From contig JAUWKS010000001.1 in NCBI GenBank assembly GCA_030614005.1, positions 62,001 through 126,000 on the forward strand: a DNA stretch of 64,000 bases. Direction: 5' to 3'. The notes below the pieces were generated by a model that was not told the DNA's origin, did no database searches, and worked only from the letters and a program-made list of their open reading frames with translations. Below are positions 57,721-64,000 of this stretch, piece after piece. A program made the translations under genes and the position numbers. The stretch comes from Candidatus Heimdallarchaeota archaeon. Its GTDB lineage: Archaea; Asgardarchaeota; Heimdallarchaeia; JABLTI01. Within the stretch, counting starts at the first letter, position 1, and each line of letters begins with the position of its first letter.

Positions 57721-57756
57721 TCTTATTTCCCCAATCTATTCTAAAGAATTGGTGTT

Positions 57757-57936
57757 TTACCTCTTTTTTCCTTTCAGAGAAAATATCATTGGAATGTTGA
57801 AAAGTTCGTTTTGAAAATACCAATACCCATCTTCTCTCTTTTTCATATCCGGATGAAAGTTGAAGAAACAGAAAGGATACTCATGAACATATTCAATTTC
57901 AATGCCAACATCAATTAAGGAATTCAAAATCTCATT
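57757..57936 (-). pseudogene. C-terminal fragment of a SAM-dependent methyltransferase
   Basis: A minus-strand frame of 59 codons bounded by TAA (57937) and TAA (57757), with no initiation codon of its own. It reads NEILNSLIDVGIEIEYVHE, then a stretch with PFCFFNFHPDMKKREDGYW and ends IPMIFSLKGKKR. This is the standard C-terminus of small-molecule methyltransferases (helix, aromatic cap, then a PxxFSLxAxK end). The N-terminal SAM-binding part is absent. It overlaps the end of the acetyltransferase gene by 5 bases and looks like debris of a replaced gene. Confidence 0.55.
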
Positions 57937-58972
57937 TTAATCTCTCAAGAAGGTCTTTTTTATTGAGTTCAAATTCATGAACACAAGTAAATGGTTCATA
58001 TTTGAGAAGACGATTGATCCGTAGCATATGTTCATTACTACCAGCATTACCTGTTCTCCATAATTTAGCCTCAGTCTCAAATAACAATTTCTCAAGCATC
58101 TGATATTTGAGTGCTAATCCTAAACCATGACCTCTGTGGGCTCTTACTATTCCGGTATCACCTTGTCTTACAAGTGTAGGTTGATATTCACTAATGTAGG
58201 AGTTAGTCAATCCAATAGGATCTCCTGATTCCTTGTGTATAGCCACAAAAGTCATTACGTAATCTCCCGTAAGATACCTTCTCTGATTCATTTTTTGAAC
58301 TCTCTCAACTGACAATTTATAATCTTCAAAGGTAAGTTCTTCTCGAGGCATGTCATTCCATATTTCTTCCAGCATTTCAGCATATTTCTGAAAATCAATA
58401 TGTAAAATATGCTCGAGAGCATCAATATAGATTATTTCATATCCTTTCTCATTGGCTTTTTCTCTTTGTGCTTTTGCTTCTTTTTTAACTTCATCTTGAT
58501 TGAATTTTGTTAAATCTGAAATACTGAGTGTTTCTTTATATCCCTCCTTCACTCCTAAAGATTCAATGAAGCGAAGTCCATCTGTATCTTCGAAGGTTTC
58601 AATATATAATCCTGTAATTTGATCTGGAAGATTTTCAATTGATTTAATGAATAATTGAGTACCAAATCCTTTTCTTCGATATTTTCTCGCAATATGAACC
58701 CAAACATATCCCTTATCCAAATTATCATAATTAATATTCCAAGAACATTGACCATATCCAATAACTTCGTCTTCAGAATTAATAGCTAGTAAATAGCTGA
58801 CTTTTTCTTCAGAAGACGAACCTAAAACCCAAACTCTTTTAAAATACCCTATTGAAGGAGGTTTAATTTTTAATATCTCTTGATTATTTATTTGCATTAG
58901 CTTGAATAATTGTTCTAGATATTTCTTTGGAATTTCTTCTTTTGCTTTGGATATGATAGTTATTTGAGACAT
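57932..58972 (-). CDS. tandem GNAT acetyltransferase
   Basis: 346 residues with two GNAT folds. The first has the acetyl-CoA loop RKYRRKGFGTQLF (about 97-109); the second VRAHRGHGLGLALK (about 276-289). The second half contains the NYSERNEHMLRINRLL-like end typical of mycothiol-synthase-like tandem acetyltransferases. Both P-loops look intact. The substrate is unknown; an amine or thiol conjugate is likely. Its end overlaps a methyltransferase fragment, a sign of local recombination. Confidence 0.85.
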   Translation of the reverse strand: MSQITIISKAKEEIPKKYLEQLFKLMQINNQEILKIKPPSIGYFKRVWVLGSSSEEKVSYLLAINSEDEVIGYGQCSWNINYDNLDKGYVWVHIARKYRRKGFGTQLFIKSIENLPDQITGLYIETFEDTDGLRFIESLGVKEGYKETLSISDLTKFNQDEVKKEAKAQREKANEKGYEIIYIDALEHILHIDFQKYAEMLEEIWNDMPREELTFEDYKLSVERVQKMNQRRYLTGDYVMTFVAIHKESGDPIGLTNSYISEYQPTLVRQGDTGIVRAHRGHGLGLALKYQMLEKLLFETEAKLWRTGNAGSNEHMLRINRLLKYEPFTCVHEFELNKKDLLERLK

Positions 58973-59051
58973 TATATATCACTGATATTCATTACAAAAT
59001 AATCCATTTTTATTGTCTTTGATTATTTTGTTTACTACCTAAAAAAATAGT

Positions 59052-59061
59052 AATTATAAAG
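59052..59061 (+). promoter_or_regulatory. TATA-like element before the acyltransferase-like gene
   Basis: AATTATAAAG lies about 95 bases upstream of ATG 59157, implying a leader of roughly 65 bases, or a second start closer in. Confidence 0.3.
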
Positions 59062-59156
59062 GATAGGTGTGAATGAAAACTAATAAAAGAATCATTTATC
59101 GTCAAAAAATTTTTGACAGATAACTTTTTTTACGATTATTCCTCAAATATGCTATT

Positions 59157-60614
59157 ATGTCCGACAGAATAATTTCCTTTGATATTCTTCGGGGATGGGC
59201 AATATTAGGAAATTTAATGATTCATACTTTTATGTTGGTTTCACAAATTGAAGGCATTGCGGAAACTGACCCAGCAAATTTACCTTGGTATGGTTTCATT
59301 TTCATGTCATTAGTTATTGTTTTTGGACATTGGCGTGGATTGTTTCTGCTAATTAGTGCAGCAATTCATATGTATATGATGCAAAAGAAATTCAAAAGTG
59401 GACTTTCTAGAGAAGTGATTCTGTTCCAAGAGATATTGAAAGGAATTGTTCTTTGGATTTGGGCAATGTTTTTCTATGTCTTCTTAGCTCAATGGCAAAT
59501 ATCAAAAAGTTGGGTTGAACAACAACCAATTCATCTTGAATGGCGTAAAATTTACCACGCAGATCAATTTGCAAACATTGCTTTTGCCATTATTCTTTCA
59601 GCGATAATATTCTATATTCTCTCCTCAAGTGAAAAGTTAAGAAAACCAGTAGTGAGTTCAATTGTTTTTGGATTGGTAGGATTAGCTTTTATTTTCCCTG
59701 CACAAGCAATTTATCAAGCGGCAAATAATTTCTGGGGTATTGATTTCCACAATGAACTTGGAGTTATTCCTGAATATTTACAAAATATTGGCGATAAAGG
59801 TTGGTGGGATTATATTGTTAGATTTTTTGCTAATCAAGCGACTGGAAGAGAGTCTCCCTTATTCCCGCACTTTGCTTATAGCGCTGTAGGATCCATATTT
59901 GGCATTTTTCTATCTCAAGGTATTCCTAATAAAAAGAAATTTCTCTCATGGGGTTTCGGTTTTGCTGGTTTTTGTATGGTTTTCTCAGTATTTTGGCTCT
60001 TTGTTGTAGAGAAAATACCCGAGGATCCATTTTCATTAGTAACCTTTCATGTGCATCCTACTTGGTTTACGTTCTTAACAATTGGAATGTTGCTAATGGT
60101 TGTATTAGGATTTCTAGCTCGTCATGAGTTCAATTCCAAAGTTAATTGGGAAAAGAGGTTGAAACAATCGCGCTTCAGCCGTAGAGTTGGTGTATTCTCT
60201 TTGACAGTTTATTCTTTAGCTTCTATTCAAGCAGTCCTTAGAGTATTATTGTATTATATCTTTCAGATATTCAGTTATGACCCCGGATTTAGAACACCTT
60301 TTGGATTAAATATCGGTTGGACAATATTTCTTATAGCACTCGAAATTTTGATGTGGTTCGGGATAACATGGGCATGGGAAAAAGGTCACTTCATTGGTTC
60401 AATAGATTGGTTATTTTCTTTAGCATTAAAAGCACCTTTTCAAATTAGAAAACAAAATAAGAAACCCATTTTCGGTGATTTCATGGATGTACAAGGGAAA
60501 GTTATCGAACCAACTCCGATATCTTGGGTTGAACCAGCAAAGGACATTGAAGTTATAGAGAAAGAAGAAGAATCAATACCTATTGAGGGTGTAGAAATTC
60601 AACCAGTGAGTTAA
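59157..60614 (+). CDS. membrane acyltransferase-like protein (DUF1624/heparan-N-acetyltransferase type)
   Basis: 485 residues, about ten membrane helices. The N-terminus DRIISFDILRGWAILGNLMIH is the classic opening of the acyltransferase-3-like and DUF418/DUF1624 families, where Arg and His on the first helix are conserved. These move acyl groups across or onto membrane-bound sugars. The C-terminus is a charged cytoplasmic tail. Likely role is modification of a cell-surface glycan or lipid; the acceptor is unknown. Confidence 0.75.
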   Translation: MSDRIISFDILRGWAILGNLMIHTFMLVSQIEGIAETDPANLPWYGFIFMSLVIVFGHWRGLFLLISAAIHMYMMQKKFKSGLSREVILFQEILKGIVLWIWAMFFYVFLAQWQISKSWVEQQPIHLEWRKIYHADQFANIAFAIILSAIIFYILSSSEKLRKPVVSSIVFGLVGLAFIFPAQAIYQAANNFWGIDFHNELGVIPEYLQNIGDKGWWDYIVRFFANQATGRESPLFPHFAYSAVGSIFGIFLSQGIPNKKKFLSWGFGFAGFCMVFSVFWLFVVEKIPEDPFSLVTFHVHPTWFTFLTIGMLLMVVLGFLARHEFNSKVNWEKRLKQSRFSRRVGVFSLTVYSLASIQAVLRVLLYYIFQIFSYDPGFRTPFGLNIGWTIFLIALEILMWFGITWAWEKGHFIGSIDWLFSLALKAPFQIRKQNKKPIFGDFMDVQGKVIEPTPISWVEPAKDIEVIEKEEESIPIEGVEIQPVS

Positions 60615-60671
60615 ATCAAAATTACCTATGATGATTCAATACTTCATCTTTTTTGACTTATATTGGATTGA

Positions 60672-60711
60672 TAAAAAAAAAAGGGATAATTGTTCACCTG
60701 TAAAGGTGAAC
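60672..60711 (-). terminator. hairpin and T-run ending the minus-strand gene
   Basis: A perfect 8-bp inverted repeat, GTTCACCT / AGGTGAAC (60692-60699 and 60704-60711), with a GTAA loop. On the minus strand it is followed by ten or more T (60672-60682). It sits 8 bases after the stop of the gene at 60719, a textbook intrinsic terminator. Confidence 0.7.
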
Positions 60712-60718
60712 CTAGTTT

Positions 60719-61390
60719 CTAAAACACTAAGATGAATAAGAGAGCAGATACTGCGAGTATCAATGCTGCTGTTATCACTAACAAACTAAATTTGTCAACT
60801 TCACCGATAATCAAATTTTCATCATTTTTGAAATCGGCTCTAAGGACTGAAACCTTGTGAGAGATTTTCCTTTCTTCAAGTCTACCGGCCATTGCAGCTG
60901 CTAGAAGTGTAGCAACAGTCATAACTGATATAATTGTCTGATAATTATTAACAACAGTTTGCGCGTCACCAATCTTAAAGACAAAATTAGCTATTTTTCC
61001 ATTCTGAATGAAAAGTGGTATTTGAGTGATAATAAAAATATTCGTTCGTCGATCAAGTGTATAAATAGTATCTTCAGCAATTAGGAAATGAAATTCGACA
61101 TTCAATTCATCAGAGTAGTTAGTCTGTAGAAATTCCATTGTTGGGTTAGTAAAAAATGAAATCCCTGGTTCAGAATACCATTCAGAGTAAGTGTCAACTA
61201 AAAAGTCAACTAGAGTGGTTCGTAGAAATATTGAATGTTCTATCCAATCTGATCTATTGATAGCGTAGACATCATTTGTTGAAGATTCACCTATCTCATA
61301 TGTCAATTGCTCTGGATTATTAGAGAAATCAGTATCAATGTAAAACGAAAAAGTTTGGTCAGCTAATACATTGACATTACTTAGGTGCAT
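60719..61390 (-). CDS. membrane protein with extracytoplasmic domain
   Basis: 223 residues. The first 145 form an alpha/beta or beta-rich soluble domain (FSFYIDTDFSNNPEQLTY, then VEFHFLIAEDTIYTLDRR). Two hydrophobic helices follow (about 146-168 and 201-222). No signal peptide at the predicted start, so either the soluble part is cytoplasmic or the true start is further upstream in the damaged stretch. A strong terminator follows. No family recognised. Confidence 0.55.
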   Translation of the reverse strand: MHLSNVNVLADQTFSFYIDTDFSNNPEQLTYEIGESSTNDVYAINRSDWIEHSIFLRTTLVDFLVDTYSEWYSEPGISFFTNPTMEFLQTNYSDELNVEFHFLIAEDTIYTLDRRTNIFIITQIPLFIQNGKIANFVFKIGDAQTVVNNYQTIISVMTVATLLAAAMAGRLEERKISHKVSVLRADFKNDENLIIGEVDKFSLLVITAALILAVSALLFILVF

Positions 61391-61456
61391 TAGTATTAAT
61401 GCAGCGAAAGTACTATTTTGTTATATAAATCACTTTGGAAAATGGCAAAAGTTTTT

Positions 61457-61669
61457 TCATCGGGTTTTCTTTCTTCGTCTTTTCTTCTTTATACATCGTT
61501 TGTTGTATCTTCCGATATACATGAATGCTATAGCATTAAAACCCACGTAAGTTCCAATAACAGGACCAGATTCCTGTAATATCAGTTCTTTTCCTTTAGT
61601 ATTCTCTTTTGTATTACCAACAATGTAAACATTGTACCTTTTTAATTCTCTTTTTTTTTCTGGTGAATA
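61457..61669 (-). pseudogene. headless C-terminal fragment with one membrane helix
   Basis: A minus-strand frame of 70 codons between two stops, without ATG, GTG or TTG near its beginning. It reads KRELKRYNVYIVGNTKENTK, then GPVIGTYVGFNAIAFMYIG (a likely membrane helix), and ends in a Lys/Arg-rich tail. Codon use looks coding. It lies 67 bases upstream of the membrane gene at 60719 and could be the remains of a second small membrane gene. Confidence 0.35.
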
Positions 61670-61730
61670 TTAATAAACAAATCATCTAAACTTAGTATAA
61701 TTGTAAATTTGCTTGATGGATTGATGTAGT

Positions 61731-62525
61731 TTGAAGATTGACTTAAAAGGAACGAAAAGTAATGGAGAAGAATTCGAAAAAGAAATAGACACAGAAATAG
61801 AAAAGATAGACCTTACTGATAATCAGTTATCTAGCATTGACTTATCACCACTTGCTGAGTGTTCCAGCTTACAAGTGCTTTATCTTAGAAAAAATCAGCT
61901 CACCTCTATAGATCTTTTGCCCCTCAAAAAGTGCACAAACATACAATACATCGCTCTTTCTTATAATCAACTCTCATCTATTGATTTGACACCACTTGCC
62001 AATTGTAAGGAATTAGAAGGACTAGAAATTTTTGGCAATCAGCTTTCATCTATTGACCTCTCACCCTTTGGATCTTGTTTGAACTTACGCTACCTCCATT
62101 TTCATAATAATCAGTTTACTTCTATCGACCTTTCCCCACTGAGTGCTTGCAAAAATCTACTCTGGTTCGATATTCATGAAAATCAACTCTCAACAATCGA
62201 TCTCACATCATTTGCTGAGTGCAAAGAATTAGAAGGGATCTCACTTTATGCCAATCAGCTCTCTTCCATCAACCTCTTGCCCCTCTCAAAGTGCACGAAA
62301 TTACAATCATTCTCCCTTGAAAATAATCGGTTCTCCTCGGTTGACTTGGCTCCACTAAGAGAATGTAAAGAATTGAAACATTTATTCATTAGTACAAGTG
62401 TTTCTATTGATTGGCAAAGTGCTCAATTGGACATAGATGGATTATCTGAAGGATTAAAACGCTATGCAAAGATGATTAATCAATCTTGGAAAAAATTCAC
62501 GAATGAAGAACAAGATAAAAATTGA
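61731..62525 (+). CDS. leucine-rich repeat protein
   Basis: 264 residues from TTG. Eight LRRs of exactly 24 residues (72 bases), pattern NQLSSIDLSPLAxCxxLxxL, cover about residues 30-225. The Cys at position 14 of each repeat is kept, as in ribonuclease-inhibitor or bacterial LRRs. The 72-base period is also visible in the DNA. No signal peptide, so probably cytoplasmic and protein-binding. The C-terminal cap is helical and charged. The nearly constant repeat suggests recent expansion. Confidence 0.85.
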   Translation: MKIDLKGTKSNGEEFEKEIDTEIEKIDLTDNQLSSIDLSPLAECSSLQVLYLRKNQLTSIDLLPLKKCTNIQYIALSYNQLSSIDLTPLANCKELEGLEIFGNQLSSIDLSPFGSCLNLRYLHFHNNQFTSIDLSPLSACKNLLWFDIHENQLSTIDLTSFAECKELEGISLYANQLSSINLLPLSKCTKLQSFSLENNRFSSVDLAPLRECKELKHLFISTSVSIDWQSAQLDIDGLSEGLKRYAKMINQSWKKFTNEEQDKN

Positions 62526-62542
62526 TGAAAAAAAACGAGAGG

Positions 62543-62560
62543 GAGAGGATTTGTCCTCTC
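62543..62560 (+). terminator. hairpin after the LRR gene
   Basis: GAGAGGA / TCCTCTC, 7 bp with a TTTG loop, 18 bases after the stop. A longer T-run is missing, so it is weaker than the others. Confidence 0.45.
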
Positions 62561-62853
62561 ATTTCTTGAGTTGATAAAATTAATTTTGCTTTCCAGATTA
62601 AGTGTTAGGTGTTACATCTTACATAATACTATGTTCAAGAAATTATTAAAGCATTTTAGAGAAATCATTCGATGTATCTAGTATTTTTATCTATATTAGT
62701 AGCAAATTTCTACTTGTTTCAAATATCTGAAAAGGTTATCCATTTATCAATTATAATCATTTGATTCAGATTTTTTACAAAATCATAATCTAAATAACTA
62801 ATCTTATTAGAAGCCAATTAATACTAAACCAATAATCAACTCAGGTGAATAAA
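62561..62853. other. intergenic stretch, no gene recognised
   Basis: About 290 bases of AT-rich sequence. It contains one 30-codon hydrophobic ORF at 62672-62764 with no supporting signal and a TATA-like stretch before the TSCPD gene. I see nothing else. Confidence 0.45.
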
Positions 62854-63150
62854 ATGGTTAAAAAATTCAGTTATATTTATTCTCCCAATGAAAATGAAGA
62901 TACTTGTAAAACCTCTTTTGATTTTGATCTCATTGAAGAAGATGACGGAGAAATTTCTATTAGTAATTTAACAATAGATGGAGAAAAGGGTTGTATTGGT
63001 CAGAATACGATTATTCCAATTCTTGTTAAAAATCGCAAAATAGTTAACATTTCAATTGATGAATTAAAAGAAGCAGGTTGCCGAAGAGCTGTTTCCTGTG
63101 CTCAACAACTTGCAAAAGCAATTCAAAATATCATTCATGAACATGCTTGA
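62854..63150 (+). CDS. TSCPD-domain protein
   Basis: About 98 residues. The C-terminal half has GEKGCIGQNTIIPILVKN and the RRAVSCAQQLAKAI helix, in which GxxxGC and SCxxxLA form the pattern of the TSCPD family, a domain also found at the C-terminus of some ribonucleotide reductases. Function of the free domain is unknown. AGGTGA six bases before ATG 62854 fixes the start over GTG 62845. It lies just upstream of the PAP2 phosphatase. Confidence 0.7.
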   Translation: MVKKFSYIYSPNENEDTCKTSFDFDLIEEDDGEISISNLTIDGEKGCIGQNTIIPILVKNRKIVNISIDELKEAGCRRAVSCAQQLAKAIQNIIHEHA

Positions 63151-63201
63151 CTCTATGAAAAAATATTTTTCGTTAGTTTACTAAAATGTGAGTGAATTCT
63201 A

Positions 63202-64000
63202 ATGTCTAACAATTGGAGATTGAAAAGTACAAGCATAACAACAATAATGCTTTTTGTCATTGTTGCTGTATGGGGAATTTTTGCTGCAGTGTTTGGTATG
63301 TTTGATTTGGAAATTTCGCAACTTATTGTTAATCAAAATTCCATTTGGGGGAATATTGGAGCAGAGTATGGTGAATTACCAGGCTTCTGTTTGATAATTA
63401 TTTCAATTAGTATTTTATTTGGAAGTTTATTTGATAACAAGCACAAACAAAAAATTCCATTCTATCTCCTTTTTGTGCTTTCTTTAGGACCACTCATCTA
63501 TTTCTTAATTATCCAAAATTATGATATAGCAAAATATCTCATTGCAATGGGAATTGGTCCGATATTTTTCGTGCCAATATTTTATCAAAAAGATCTGAAA
63601 AAATTTAGAAAAATTTCTTGGGTAATTCTTCTTTTAGCAATATTCAATCCATTATTCTTTGTTCAAATAATAAAATTACTTACTCAACGAATTAGATATA
63701 GAAATCTTTTAGATATTGGTTTTGATAATTACTCGAGATGGTATGCCTCTCTTGGACCTAGCACTGATTACAATAGCTTCCCATCAGGACATACGGCAAT
63801 GGGTTGGATGCTCTTGCCTTTAATCATTGCAGTCAAACAACTCAAGTGGAAGAACCCTTTGAAAATATTAGTAATAATAGGTGTTTTATTTGTAGGTATT
63901 TTTGTGGGGGTATCTAGAATAAAAGTTGGTGCTCATTTTGCATCTGATGTTTTATTTTCCACCTGTGCAGCATTTGTTTATACAATAATTCTCCACAAGT
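63202..64000 (+). CDS. PAP2-family phosphatase (3' end outside window)
   Basis: 266 codons visible, open to the right edge. Multi-pass membrane protein (about six helices). Motif 2 is SFPSGHTAMG (SGH), motif 3 is GVSRIKVGAHFASDVLFS (SRxxxxxHxxSD, with the catalytic His). Motif 1 is unclear; a possible relic is the RYRN region. It probably dephosphorylates a lipid phosphate such as an isoprenoid diphosphate, as in lipid recycling or lipid biosynthesis. The C-terminus is cut by the window. Confidence 0.85.
   Translation, partial: MSNNWRLKSTSITTIMLFVIVAVWGIFAAVFGMFDLEISQLIVNQNSIWGNIGAEYGELPGFCLIIISISILFGSLFDNKHKQKIPFYLLFVLSLGPLIYFLIIQNYDIAKYLIAMGIGPIFFVPIFYQKDLKKFRKISWVILLLAIFNPLFFVQIIKLLTQRIRYRNLLDIGFDNYSRWYASLGPSTDYNSFPSGHTAMGWMLLPLIIAVKQLKWKNPLKILVIIGVLFVGIFVGVSRIKVGAHFASDVLFSTCAAFVYTIILHK

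Noticed and set aside
59074..59124. Short ORF of 16 codons before the acyltransferase-like gene (a possible leader peptide)
   Set aside because: No evidence of attenuation or conserved content.
62672..62764. 30-codon hydrophobic ORF after the LRR gene
   Set aside because: No ribosome-binding site, promoter or homology; consistent with chance in AT-rich DNA.
1..64000. tRNA, rRNA, CRISPR arrays and insertion sequences
   Set aside because: Scanned by eye for tRNA T-loop motifs, regularly spaced direct repeats and transposase motifs; none convincing.

Overview
The window is AT-rich, densely coded and intron-free, and it looks archaeal. Several starts have an archaeal-type Shine-Dalgarno (GGTGATC, GGTGA, GGAG). 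Plausible TATA boxes lie 40-90 bases before many genes. The gene set (inositol-phosphate synthase, flavodiiron protein, superoxide reductase, NosD-like beta-helix surface proteins, an Lrp-type regulator) is typical of anaerobic archaea. A cytoplasmic beta-propeller/longin protein beside a 2305-residue TPR solenoid, together with leucine-rich repeats and a caspase-fold protease, suggests an Asgard archaeon. That placement is inference; there is no rRNA or other marker gene here. I found no tRNA, rRNA, CRISPR array, insertion sequence or replication origin.

Layout. 1-7444 (+): the end of myo-inositol-1-phosphate synthase, a HEAT-repeat protein, a heterodimeric ABC exporter (two half-transporters with complementary degenerate ATPase sites) and an MFS transporter. 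7481-16708 (-): the giant TPR protein and, upstream of it, a seven-bladed propeller / zinc ribbon / longin-like / winged-helix protein; this pair is the most interesting part of the window. 16968-19903 (+): an oxygen and ROS detoxification cluster (tandem thioredoxin-fold oxidoreductase, flavodiiron protein, superoxide reductase, rubrerythrin). 20035-26063: a zinc-ribbon membrane protein, a two-gene ABC transporter, a frameshifted internally duplicated membrane protein, gene debris and a PfkB sugar kinase. 26244-33408 (+): a cysteine-rich protein, a tandem duplication of a two-gene cassette (beta-helix surface protein plus small membrane protein, coupled by TTGA overlaps), a secreted protein, a two-winged-helix regulator and a secreted Ig/caspase-fold protein. 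33578-42406: scattered metabolic and unknown genes (E2-like acyltransferase, glycosyltransferase, MalY-type lyase, methyltransferase, acetyltransferase, CBM9-like protein). 42478-45983: a subtilase, then a convergent TIR-domain protein and small three-helix membrane protein that look like a compact immune-type pair. 46143-50969 (+): a membrane protein / phospholipase C-like / MFS operon. 50937-64000: a GHMP kinase, CAAX-type protease, a HEAT protein with a damaged 5' end, membrane proteins, a second (extracellular) propeller protein, a tandem acetyltransferase, an LRR protein, a TSCPD protein and a PAP2 phosphatase running off the right edge.

A recurring theme is broken genes: one clear frameshift (about 24108), in-frame stops (24893, 54541) and headless C-terminal fragments (57757-57936, 61457-61669, possibly 38027-38143), all on the minus strand. 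They may be real decay or assembly errors; read mapping would tell.
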